Source of the DNA: Desulfobacterales bacterium CG23_combo_of_CG06-09_8_20_14_all_51_8
GTDB lineage: Bacteria; Desulfobacterota; Desulfobacteria; Desulfobacterales; Desulfosalsimonadaceae
Direction of reading: 5' to 3'
DNA: 14,306 bases
Assembly (NCBI GenBank): GCA_002772195.1
Contig: PCSG01000375.1
Location: forward strand, 1-14,306
The notes under the pieces were generated by a model that saw nothing but the letters and a program-made list of their open reading frames with translations, did no database searches and was not told the DNA's origin. Positions 7,113-13,428 of the stretch are shown piece after piece; within the stretch, counting starts at the first letter, position 1, and the number at the start of each line of letters is the position of its first letter. A program made the translations under genes and the position numbers.

Positions 7113-8678
7113 ATGAAAAATAACGGCATCGAAGAGCTGATGTTTTACGGCGATGACGTCAGAATCGCCCGGTTTCCCGAACGCACCCGCTTTTTTTACG
7201 CCAATGCGCCTCTACTTCCCGCAGAGGACCCCCTGGGTGTTATTTCCCGGGCTCTGGATCATCCCATCGGCGCAAAGCCATTAGAGCAGCAGTTAACCGG
7301 GAAAAGCCGCGTGACCATCGCCTTTGATGATCTCTGCCTGCCCATCCCGCTGATGTTTGGCGATCCCCGGAAAATGATCATAGAGGTCCTGCTGGCGCGC
7401 CTCTTTAAAATCGGGATTTCAAAAGACCGGATTTGCCTGATCTGCGCCAACGGCCTTCACCGAAAATGGACGCATCACGAACTCTCCATTGTTCTGGGCA
7501 AAAAAGTAATGGGAGTGATCGGGCGGGATCGCATCTTCTGCCACGACGCGACAGAGCCTTCCCAACTGATCCATCTGGGCGAGGACGCATCGGGCCGGGA
7601 GATCGAAATCAACCGGGCCGTGGATGAATCGGATATCACCATCTACGTCAACGTGAATTTCACGTCCATGAACGGCGGGGGGAAAAGCATCCTCGTGGGT
7701 CTGGGCTCCTGGCGCAGCATCCGCCATCATCATTCGCCCCGGGAGTGGAATGGCATGGATTCCATCATGGACCCCGGCCGCAGCCCCATGCATCTGGCCC
7801 TAAATGGAATGGGCCGGATCGTAAAGGAAAAATACAATATTTTCCAGATCGAAAGCGTGATCAACAACCGGGTATGGCCGTCGCTGCTGGCGCCGGTCCT
7901 CAGCCCCTTCGGTACACGGCCCCGAAGCGTTGTAACCAAAACCGCCCTAAAAACCCTGTTCGGTGCGGCGGCCCTGTCTCCGCAATTTATGAAACGGTTT
8001 GTCCGGAACCGGCTTCGTGCAGGCTATCAGCTCGTGGATGTTTTTGCCGGAGATGTGGATCAGGTCCATCCCAAAACCCTTGAGCGGGTCTGCGCCCAGC
8101 AGAATGTCCGGGTGTCTGAGCCCGCGGATATCCTGATTTTCGGGGTCCCGAATTTAAGCCCTTACAGCATGCTGTCGGTGTTTAATCCCATTCTACTGCG
8201 AAGCCTGGTGCTCGGATACATGCGGGGGATGTACCAGGATCGGCCCCTGGTGCGGGAAAACGGCGTGATCGTGGCGTGCAATCCCGGCCTTGAAAAGTTT
8301 CATCCGGGTCATCATCCCGCCTATATTGATTTCTGGAAAAACGATCTGAAAAGCCACAGGGACCCCGAAGAGTGCTGGCGGACGCTTTCCGAACCCTATG
8401 CCCAAAACCCGGTCTACCTTGAGAAATACCGAAATAATTTCGCCTACCACGGCACCCACGGCCTGATCAACTGGATGTGGAGCGGCATGGCCCTGCGGCA
8501 GGTAAAAGGGGTGGTGCTGGCCGGGGCTCGGGAGCCGGATACGGCCCGCAAGATCGGTTTCATCCCGGCCCCGGATATCAGCTCCGCCATTAACATGGCA
8601 AAGGAGCTGACCGGTCCGGACGCGACCATCGGATACCAGATGATCCCGCCCCTGTTCGGCGTGGTTCTCGAGGCATGA
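7113..8678 (+). CDS. LarA-like (DUF2088) nickel-pincer-type racemase homologue, divergent
   Basis: This 521-residue protein is related to lactate racemase LarA, whose nickel-pincer nucleotide is tethered to a lysine. In my by-eye alignment the LarA-type N-terminal domain is clear: FDDLCLPIP (71-79), NGLHRKWTHHEL (113-124) and NGGGKSILVG (187-196). K191 and H207 match the cofactor-binding K184 and H200 of LarA, and H116 matches catalytic H108. The site of the second catalytic histidine (H174) appears to be V181, and the arginine of the DxTRP motif is leucine (L76). The protein is about 100 residues longer than LarA. GGAGG precedes the ATG. A different hydroxy-acid or sugar-acid substrate, or a non-racemase role, is likely. 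No larB, larC or larE lies nearby. Confidence 0.75.
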   Translation: MKNNGIEELMFYGDDVRIARFPERTRFFYANAPLLPAEDPLGVISRALDHPIGAKPLEQQLTGKSRVTIAFDDLCLPIPLMFGDPRKMIIEVLLARLFKIGISKDRICLICANGLHRKWTHHELSIVLGKKVMGVIGRDRIFCHDATEPSQLIHLGEDASGREIEINRAVDESDITIYVNVNFTSMNGGGKSILVGLGSWRSIRHHHSPREWNGMDSIMDPGRSPMHLALNGMGRIVKEKYNIFQIESVINNRVWPSLLAPVLSPFGTRPRSVVTKTALKTLFGAAALSPQFMKRFVRNRLRAGYQLVDVFAGDVDQVHPKTLERVCAQQNVRVSEPADILIFGVPNLSPYSMLSVFNPILLRSLVLGYMRGMYQDRPLVRENGVIVACNPGLEKFHPGHHPAYIDFWKNDLKSHRDPEECWRTLSEPYAQNPVYLEKYRNNFAYHGTHGLINWMWSGMALRQVKGVVLAGAREPDTARKIGFIPAPDISSAINMAKELTGPDATIGYQMIPPLFGVVLEA

Positions 8679-8802
8679 CGCCGTCTTTGTTGCGTTTAGC
8701 CGGTATTTTGAAAAAAAATCATTTCTGTCTCAGGAGTTCGGCTATAACAGCAAAATAATAAAACGCCGAGCATTATTTAAAAAAAACCCACACTTTCTTA
8801 CG

Positions 8803-8843
8803 CAAATGCCGACCGGCCCCAATGCATCAAATATCGGCATTTG
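8803..8843. repeat. 10-bp perfect inverted repeat (long-loop hairpin)
   Basis: CAAATGCCGA at 8803-8812 and TCGGCATTTG at 8834-8843 pair perfectly around a 21-base loop that itself contains ATGCAT. No T run follows, so it is not a standard terminator. It may be a repeat of the REP/BIME kind, a regulator site or a processed RNA structure. Only one copy is in the window. Confidence 0.55.
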
Positions 8844-8937
8844 ACGAGGGTTTGAAGGGGATGCACAAAAAGTTTGTCCCTAAAAAACCTGATGTCACCC
8901 AACAAGAAACGTCCATTACCGAAACTATATCGGATAG

Positions 8938-8956
8938 ACATCGCCGTCGGCGATGT
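8938..8956. repeat. Compact GC-rich hairpin
   Basis: ACATCGCC and GGCGATGT form a perfect 8-bp stem closed by the 3-base loop GTC. A six-T run begins only nine bases after the stem, so it could be a weak terminator for transcription from the LarA-like gene. It stands out as GC-rich inside an AT-rich gap. Confidence 0.55.
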
Positions 8957-9053
8957 ACCATACAGCTTTTTTAGCAAAGACAGTGAAAATATCTATAAAT
9001 AGAGATGACCCCCGATTCCCCGCGATTCCTTATAAATGGATCCTATTTTTTCC

Positions 9054-9082
9054 TTGTATAAGAAAAAAAAATGTCGTATAAT
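9054..9082 (+). promoter_or_regulatory. Sigma70-type promoter of the lipoprotein gene
   Basis: TTGTAT (9054-9059) and a perfect TATAAT (9077-9082) are separated by exactly 17 bases. The start point would fall near 9089, about 60 bases before the ATG. This is one of the two best promoter matches in the window. Confidence 0.68.
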
Positions 9083-9083
9083 A

Positions 9084-9099
9084 GTTTAGTCGTTTAGTC
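9084..9099 (+). repeat. Tandem GTTTAGTC duplication at the transcription start
   Basis: Two perfect head-to-tail copies of GTTTAGTC (9084-9091 and 9092-9099) begin two bases after the -10 element. They would overlap the start site and first transcribed bases. The position suits an operator or an initially transcribed sequence effect, but replication slippage would also explain it. Confidence 0.5.
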
Positions 9100-9149
9100 T
9101 ATTGTTTTGTAAATTTTCCCAATCCATTAACTTTTGAAAGGAAATGTCT

Positions 9150-9830
9150 ATGAAAAAGAAAATTTGTTGGGCGGGTATTCTATGTGTCTTTTTATGTCTT
9201 GGATTGTTATCAGGTTGTAATGATGACGATGATGACACAAAATCGGACAGCGAGCTTATTGGTTCGTGGATCGCTAATTATTCTGAAGATGATTGCATTA
9301 TTATCAATGAATGGTCATTCTCGAATGATAATACATTTATATTTCATTGCACAGAAAGTTGTGAAGGCGATGATGGTTATGAATGTACAAACAAGGGGAC
9401 GTGGGAGGTCCGGGATGGTTTCCTTTATGCAACCAACACCGAGGTTACCGATCCTAATGATGATGAAATCGGTGTAGAATACAAATTAATGTATTTTATT
9501 ACCTCAACAGAAAAATTGGCAATAACGGATTATATTCATACAAGAACAGGTAGCGGAACAGGTATCGCTGGTGAGTGGAAGAGCTCATTTGATGATGGTG
9601 GATGTCAAGAAATTTTAATTTTTAATTCCAACGGAACTTTTTCGGCAGAAGAGGTTTGTCCTGGTGGAGATGAGGATGAGCCGTTTTCTGGAACTTACAC
9701 TATAGATGGAGACCGTATGAATGCAAATTTTACCTCAGAAAATGGTCCAGAAACCTTTAAAGGTTTTTATAAAATTGTTGATTCAAATTTAATTAATGTC
9801 CCAGAAGAAGAGCTTTTCAGCAAAGATTAA
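9150..9830 (+). CDS. Predicted lipoprotein with two lipocalin-like repeats
   Basis: I start this 226-residue protein at the ATG at 9150, eight bases after AAAGG; an in-frame ATG at 9144 is too close to that site. A KKK n-region and hydrophobic core end in the lipobox L20-S-G-C23, so the mature protein should be lipidated at C23. A short Asp-rich linker follows. Two copies of a beta-rich unit are visible: GSW (38-40), C49, NxTF (61-63), GTW (83-85), and GEW (141-143), C152, NGTF (161-164), GTY (181-183). This pattern resembles lipocalin-like domains of exported lipoproteins. Codons are AT-rich, unlike the genes on either side, which hints at foreign origin. It is monocistronic, with its own promoter and terminator. 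Its function is unknown. Confidence 0.8.
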   Translation: MKKKICWAGILCVFLCLGLLSGCNDDDDDTKSDSELIGSWIANYSEDDCIIINEWSFSNDNTFIFHCTESCEGDDGYECTNKGTWEVRDGFLYATNTEVTDPNDDEIGVEYKLMYFITSTEKLAITDYIHTRTGSGTGIAGEWKSSFDDGGCQEILIFNSNGTFSAEEVCPGGDEDEPFSGTYTIDGDRMNANFTSENGPETFKGFYKIVDSNLINVPEEELFSKD

Positions 9831-9877
9831 AATTCAATTCAACTTGAATAGGTTAATTAATTTCATTTGATCCCTTA

Positions 9878-9917
9878 AGGAGGGGCTTCATTATTTTAGA
9901 AGCCCCTCCTGCTTTTT
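9878..9917 (+). terminator. Strong rho-independent terminator after the lipoprotein gene
   Basis: AGGAGGGGCTTC (9878-9889) and GAAGCCCCTCCT (9899-9910) form a perfect 12-bp stem with a 9-base loop, followed by GCTTTTT. It lies 47 bases after the stop codon. It ends ten bases before the 3' end of the intron remnant on the opposite strand. Confidence 0.92.
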
Positions 9918-9926
9918 GAATCCGGG

Positions 9927-10060
9927 GTAGAGTAGGAAGCTGGATTTCGAACACCGAACGGTACTTTATTTGACGCCTTGCCCTCCGCGGCTGCTACGAT
10001 GACCCTGCACCAGCCTCCCTCACATCAAACCGTGCGTGCGGTTTTCCCGCACACGGCTGA
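9927..10060 (-). mobile_element. Truncated group II intron, 3' end (domains V and VI)
   Basis: Read on the minus strand, 10059-10026 folds as a group II intron domain V. It starts CAGCCGTG with the AGC triad, has a GUGCGG/CCGCAC stem capped by GAAAA, a two-base bulge, and closes with CACGGTTT. Domain VI follows: GGGAGGCTGG (10019-10010) pairs over ten bases, including two G-U pairs, with CCAGCTTCCT (9943-9934). Next comes an unpaired A at 9933, seven bases before the end, and the terminal CTCTAC, which matches the branch-point geometry and AY ending of group II introns. Domain VI has an unusually long distal part of about 66 bases. No reverse transcriptase and no intron 5' end are present, so this is a remnant. 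Its 5' edge lies somewhere between 10060 and the ppiB end. Confidence 0.75.
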
Positions 10061-10095
10061 ACAATGATACCTCACGCCATCAGAGATAGCGTCTT

Positions 10096-10605
10096 TCAGG
10101 GTACCCCGACAGCCTCCACTACCGACGCCTTGGTGATGGCAACGGGGGTCAGGGGCACGTCATCATGCCCGCCCTTGCGGCCGGTGGGCACCGCCTTGAT
10201 TTTATTGACCACGCCATGGCCTTTGGTCACCTTGCCGAACACCGCATATCCCCAGCCCTGGGGGGTTTTGCTTTTGTAATCCAGAAAATCGTTGTTTTTC
10301 ACATTAATAAAAAACTGGGCCGTGGCGCTGTGGGGATCGGATGTCCGGGCCATGGCCACGGCATATGCGACGTTTTTCAGGCCGTTGTCCGCCTCGTTTT
10401 CAATGGGCGCGTTCACGGGTTTTTCACTCATGTCCGCAGTCATGCCGCCCGCCTGAATCATGAATCCATTGATCACCCGGTGAAAAATGGTGCCGTCATA
10501 ATGCCCGGCCTTGACATATGCCAGAAAATTGGCGGCGCTTTTCGGGGCCTTTTCAGCATCCAGTTCGATCTCAATCTCGCCCATGGTGGTTTCAAGTTTA
10601 ATCAT
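10096..10605 (-). CDS. ppiB: Cyclophilin-type peptidyl-prolyl cis-trans isomerase
   Basis: This 169-residue cyclophilin has no signal peptide, so it is cytoplasmic PpiB-type and assists protein folding by proline isomerisation. Family motifs are FHRV (41-44, with the catalytic arginine), FMIQAGG (48-54), an ATAQFFIN stretch near residue 95, and GWGYAVFGKV. AAGGAG precedes the ATG. The family usually ends around ITKASVVE; here five extra residues (AVGVP) run to a TGA that lies right next to the group II intron remnant. The native stop may have been replaced at that junction, which is inference. It is the last gene of the minus-strand group, about 100 bases after the radical SAM gene. Confidence 0.93.
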   Translation of the reverse strand: MIKLETTMGEIEIELDAEKAPKSAANFLAYVKAGHYDGTIFHRVINGFMIQAGGMTADMSEKPVNAPIENEADNGLKNVAYAVAMARTSDPHSATAQFFINVKNNDFLDYKSKTPQGWGYAVFGKVTKGHGVVNKIKAVPTGRKGGHDDVPLTPVAITKASVVEAVGVP

Positions 10606-10701
10606 TTTATTCTCCTTTTCGTTAAAATAAACGCATCACCGGCGCATTGCCTCCGGATCTGATGCATTTCAGGTTTCCGGTTCCAATACCAAACCAGAAA
10701 C

Positions 10702-10716
10702 CCGGTTGTCAACCGG
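10702..10716 (-). other. Palindrome across the radical SAM gene stop, possible terminator or ppiB -35
   Basis: CCGGTTGTCAACCGG is a perfect 7-bp stem around one base that contains the stop codon of the radical SAM gene. Downstream on the minus strand the sequence is GTTTCTGGTTT, so it is at best a weak terminator. The minus strand also reads TTGACA here, with TATTGG 18 bases on, which could be a weak promoter for ppiB. Confidence 0.35.
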
Positions 10717-12262
10717 ACAATCCCGTTTGTGCCATCACCAGAAACGGCGCATGATTGGAAGTAAAAAACGGCGGATCATTCTGAAGGATGGCCCGGATGG
10801 GCGCGGGCTTTTTAAATTCCTTTGCCAGAAACCGGCGGACCTGGTCCCGGTTCCAGCCGTGAGGATGCGCAAATTCCCGGTACAGGGATAGATCTCCCGG
10901 ATAAAATTCATTGGTTTCAAGGCCTGCGGCATCTTGGCTGAATGCCGGCAGGTTAAACACCGCCAGGTTCAGGAAATCAATGGCAGAGGCATGGGCCAGA
11001 GTGAAGGCCAGGGTTTTTTCCGCGCTTTTCCGGGTTTCCGTGGGTGTTCCAAATAGCAAATACACATAGGTGGCAATGCCCGCGGATTTCAAATTTTGCA
11101 GGGCTTTTGAGACGACAGAAAGATCAATTCCCTTTTTCAAATCCTCAAGAACCGCCTGATCCCCGGACTCCACTCCCAGCTTTAGCATGACGCAGCCGGA
11201 GGCCTTCAACGTCCTTGCGAAATCCGGGTCCGCCAGATGGGCCGTGATCCGGGCAAACCCGTACCAGGGAACGCCCGGCGGACGAACGAATATTTGATTA
11301 AAAAATTTGGGCGACAGGGCATTGTCCAGAAAATGAATCAGGACGGGCGAAAGTTCCCGAACGGAATTTTCCATTTGATGACGGATAGCTTCAAAATTCT
11401 CCGGATGGTATCCGCTTTTTTCGGATTTTTCCGGGCAAAACGCACATTTTCGCCAGTAGCACCCCCGGGATGCGGCGAGAGGAATGACCGGTCCGGGAGA
11501 CAAATAGGTTTCCACGGGAAATGCCTTGAAATCATGAATGGAAACCTCCGGTATCGTCCGGGATGCCGCCCCGCAGATTTCAAGGAGAAACCCTTCTCCC
11601 GGGCCGCTGACCAGATCATCAACGAGGCCCGCAAACGGATTGGAAAATCCCGGGATGTGCATCCAGGAGGTGATCAGTCCACCGCCAAAAACAATCCGGA
11701 CTCCGGGAAATCGTTTCCGGATGAACCCGGCCATGGCAAAGGCGCAGATGGCCTGGCTCATGAAATTGACTGAAAAACCAATAATGTCGGGCTGCCTTTC
11801 TGAAAAGCAGGCAAGAAGTCCTCTGCTGAAGGAAAAATAAAAAGGATTGGCTTCAAAGTCTTCGGCTGCCCGGAGCAAATCCCCGCTGCGCACCGGGGAG
11901 CAATCGGATAGGGTAAAATTGGAAAGGGACAGATCCGCGCTAACGTCACGGCCCGCCACCTGAAGGATTCTGCTTATGTCCATGACCGCCCGTTTGTAGC
12001 GATCGACGGATGCATAGGTGGCGAACGTCCGCAACGCGAGGAGGTTTTTGTCGATATTCCGGACGGCCCGTTTTGTCCAGGTATCATTTGAGGCAACGGG
12101 TTTGTGCAGCAGATCGAAAAGACCGGCCAGGTTGGCGTCATAGACCCGGCAGTCAATGCCGGCGGTTTTCAGCGTTCCGGAAAGCCGGGCGATTCCAGGT
12201 GGGGCTTCGCCGGGTTTAGCAACCGGCGGATGGACCAGAAGGATGGATTTTTTGCCCATCAT
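10709..12262 (-). CDS. B12-binding-type radical SAM protein with CX4CX2C cluster motif
   Basis: This 517-residue protein has the layout of cobalamin-binding radical SAM enzymes: an N-terminal Rossmann-like region (KSILLVHPP, then PGIARLSGTLK, VYDANLAG, and IIGFSVNFMSQ to VFGGG near residues 160-195), then a radical SAM barrel. The cluster ligands are in ASRGCYWRKCAFC: C268, C273 and C276, spaced C-x4-C-x2-C instead of the canonical C-x3-C-x2-C. Downstream are HFLDNALSP, WYGFARI, LKLGVESGDQAVLE and YVYLLFGTPTE, all typical barrel strands. No DxHxxG cobalamin-ligand motif is visible, so B12 may bind base-off without a protein histidine or not at all. It begins 25 bases after nadK. The ribosome-binding site is weak. 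The reaction is unknown. Confidence 0.82.
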   Translation of the reverse strand: MMGKKSILLVHPPVAKPGEAPPGIARLSGTLKTAGIDCRVYDANLAGLFDLLHKPVASNDTWTKRAVRNIDKNLLALRTFATYASVDRYKRAVMDISRILQVAGRDVSADLSLSNFTLSDCSPVRSGDLLRAAEDFEANPFYFSFSRGLLACFSERQPDIIGFSVNFMSQAICAFAMAGFIRKRFPGVRIVFGGGLITSWMHIPGFSNPFAGLVDDLVSGPGEGFLLEICGAASRTIPEVSIHDFKAFPVETYLSPGPVIPLAASRGCYWRKCAFCPEKSEKSGYHPENFEAIRHQMENSVRELSPVLIHFLDNALSPKFFNQIFVRPPGVPWYGFARITAHLADPDFARTLKASGCVMLKLGVESGDQAVLEDLKKGIDLSVVSKALQNLKSAGIATYVYLLFGTPTETRKSAEKTLAFTLAHASAIDFLNLAVFNLPAFSQDAAGLETNEFYPGDLSLYREFAHPHGWNRDQVRRFLAKEFKKPAPIRAILQNDPPFFTSNHAPFLVMAQTGLSG

Positions 12263-12287
12263 TATATTGATATATTTCCCCCACTGA

Positions 12288-13148
12288 TCAGATGCGGCCC
12301 CCGCTCCATCGCAGTTTGGCTTTTAAAATATCAAAATAGTTCCGATCCGGAAAGCTGATGATCTTTACCGGGTGGGGGCTCTTTGAAATCAGAACCGTGT
12401 CCTGTCCGTTTAATTCAATCACTTTCTGCCCGTCAAAAGTGATGAAAATGTCCGTTGTTTTTTCCGCCAGCCGGAGTTTGATAATCACGTTATTGGGCAG
12501 GATCATGCACCGGTTGGTTAATGTAAACGGGCAGATGGGGTTGATGATGATGCCTTGGACATCCGGATGGACCACGGGACCGCCGGCGGCCAGGGAATAA
12601 GCGGTGGAGCCGGTGGGACTTGCGACGATCAGGCCGTCGCTGCGATAGGTGGTCAGGTAATGATCGTTGATCCAGGTTTCGATATTGGCCAGCCGGGCCA
12701 GAGCTCCCTTGTTGATCACGACGTCATTTAAAACCGTTTCCCGGGTGATCTCATTTTCTTCACGAAACACTTTCACCAGCAGGCGGCAGCGTTCTTCAAT
12801 CACATAATCACCCGCAAGAACCCGACCTACCGCCGCAAAAAGGTGTTCGGCGGCGGTTTCCGCCAGAAACCCGACTTCCCCGAACTTGACGCCCAGAAGC
12901 GGGATGTCGTGAGAATCCACCCACCGGGAAGCGCTAAGAAATGTTCCGTCTCCGCCCAGGACAAAAACACAGCCCAGTCCGTCCGGGACGGGTTGGTTCA
13001 CCAGATAATCGTCACCCATCGGATCGTGGGGGGAATAACTTCTGGCCCGGACCACGGAAATATTTTTTTCTTGAAGCCACTTTTCCAGGTCCTCGGCTTT
13101 TTTAAGGGCTTCCTTATCCTGCTTGACATACAGACCAATTTGTTTCAT
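12288..13148 (-). CDS. nadK: NAD kinase
   Basis: NadK makes NADP from NAD and ATP or polyphosphate in the cytoplasm. I start at the ATG at 13148 (286 residues), with GAGGAA eight bases upstream; an upstream TTG start at 13214 would add 22 residues with no family support. Conserved motifs are GGDGT (65-69, with the catalytic aspartate D67), GVKFGEVGFLAE (86-97), LNDVVIN (140-146) and SPTGSTAYS (177-185). The length is normal for bacterial NadK. It is first of three minus-strand genes (nadK, radical SAM, ppiB). The link between NadK and the radical SAM gene is positional only. Confidence 0.95.
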   Translation of the reverse strand: MKQIGLYVKQDKEALKKAEDLEKWLQEKNISVVRARSYSPHDPMGDDYLVNQPVPDGLGCVFVLGGDGTFLSASRWVDSHDIPLLGVKFGEVGFLAETAAEHLFAAVGRVLAGDYVIEERCRLLVKVFREENEITRETVLNDVVINKGALARLANIETWINDHYLTTYRSDGLIVASPTGSTAYSLAAGGPVVHPDVQGIIINPICPFTLTNRCMILPNNVIIKLRLAEKTTDIFITFDGQKVIELNGQDTVLISKSPHPVKIISFPDRNYFDILKAKLRWSGGRI

Positions 13149-13343
13149 GTTCTGGATTCCTCGTTCACCTTTTAACATGATCCATCCCCGGCGGCAGATA
13201 AAATTGCCCGGCAAACCGATTCTAATTCTTTTATCTTTTCAGGAAGGGCACCGCAAGTTTTTTTAATCAAGCATGGGATACAGCGGCCTCCTCATTCAAA
13301 AAACCATCAGGTCCCCTGATTCCATTTAGAAATTATATTTATA

Positions 13344-13372
13344 TTGACTTATCCGCCCAATTCCTCTATAAA
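13344..13372 (+). promoter_or_regulatory. Sigma70-type promoter of the exported-protein gene
   Basis: TTGACT (13344-13349) and TATAAA (13367-13372) are 17 bases apart, in the gap between the divergently transcribed nadK and the exported-protein gene. The leader to the ATG at 13429 would be about 50 bases. The rest of this 280-base gap shows only a small ATCAGG-TCC-CCTGAT hairpin (13306-13320) and no gene. Confidence 0.68.
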
Positions 13373-13428
13373 TTAAAAGAAATGAGTATTTTGTAACAAG
13401 CCAGATTCCAATAAGGATGGAGACAGGA

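Larger units (their letters stand above)
8679..9053. other. AT-rich gene-free stretch with hairpins
   Basis: No coding frame is visible between the LarA-like gene and the promoter of the lipoprotein gene. Base composition becomes markedly AT-rich compared with the genes before it. The stretch holds two clean inverted repeats, listed separately, and a short direct repeat of GCGATTCC-like sequence near 9010-9030. It has no obvious rho-independent terminator for the LarA-like gene. It may be the edge of an inserted segment. Confidence 0.5.

Noticed and set aside
3203..8844. Shared GGCATTTGA near dsrC (3233-3241) and in the hairpin at 8836-8844 as a common regulator site
   Set aside because: Nine matching bases with different surroundings in two AT-rich gaps is not enough to distinguish from chance.
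10165..10662. Plus-strand frame opposite ppiB
   Set aside because: The minus strand encodes an unmistakable cyclophilin with a good ribosome-binding site; the plus-strand translation shows no family motif.
11237..11773. Plus-strand frame opposite the radical SAM gene
   Set aside because: It lies wholly inside the radical SAM gene and its translation is low-complexity Arg/Gly/Pro-rich with no domain.
13149..13214. N-terminal extension of NadK from a TTG codon
   Set aside because: The extra 22 residues match nothing in the family, and the internal ATG at 13148 has GAGGAA at ideal spacing.
13306..13320. ATCAGG-TCC-CCTGAT hairpin as a terminator or regulatory element
   Set aside because: It has only six base pairs and no T run, and no gene ends there on either strand.
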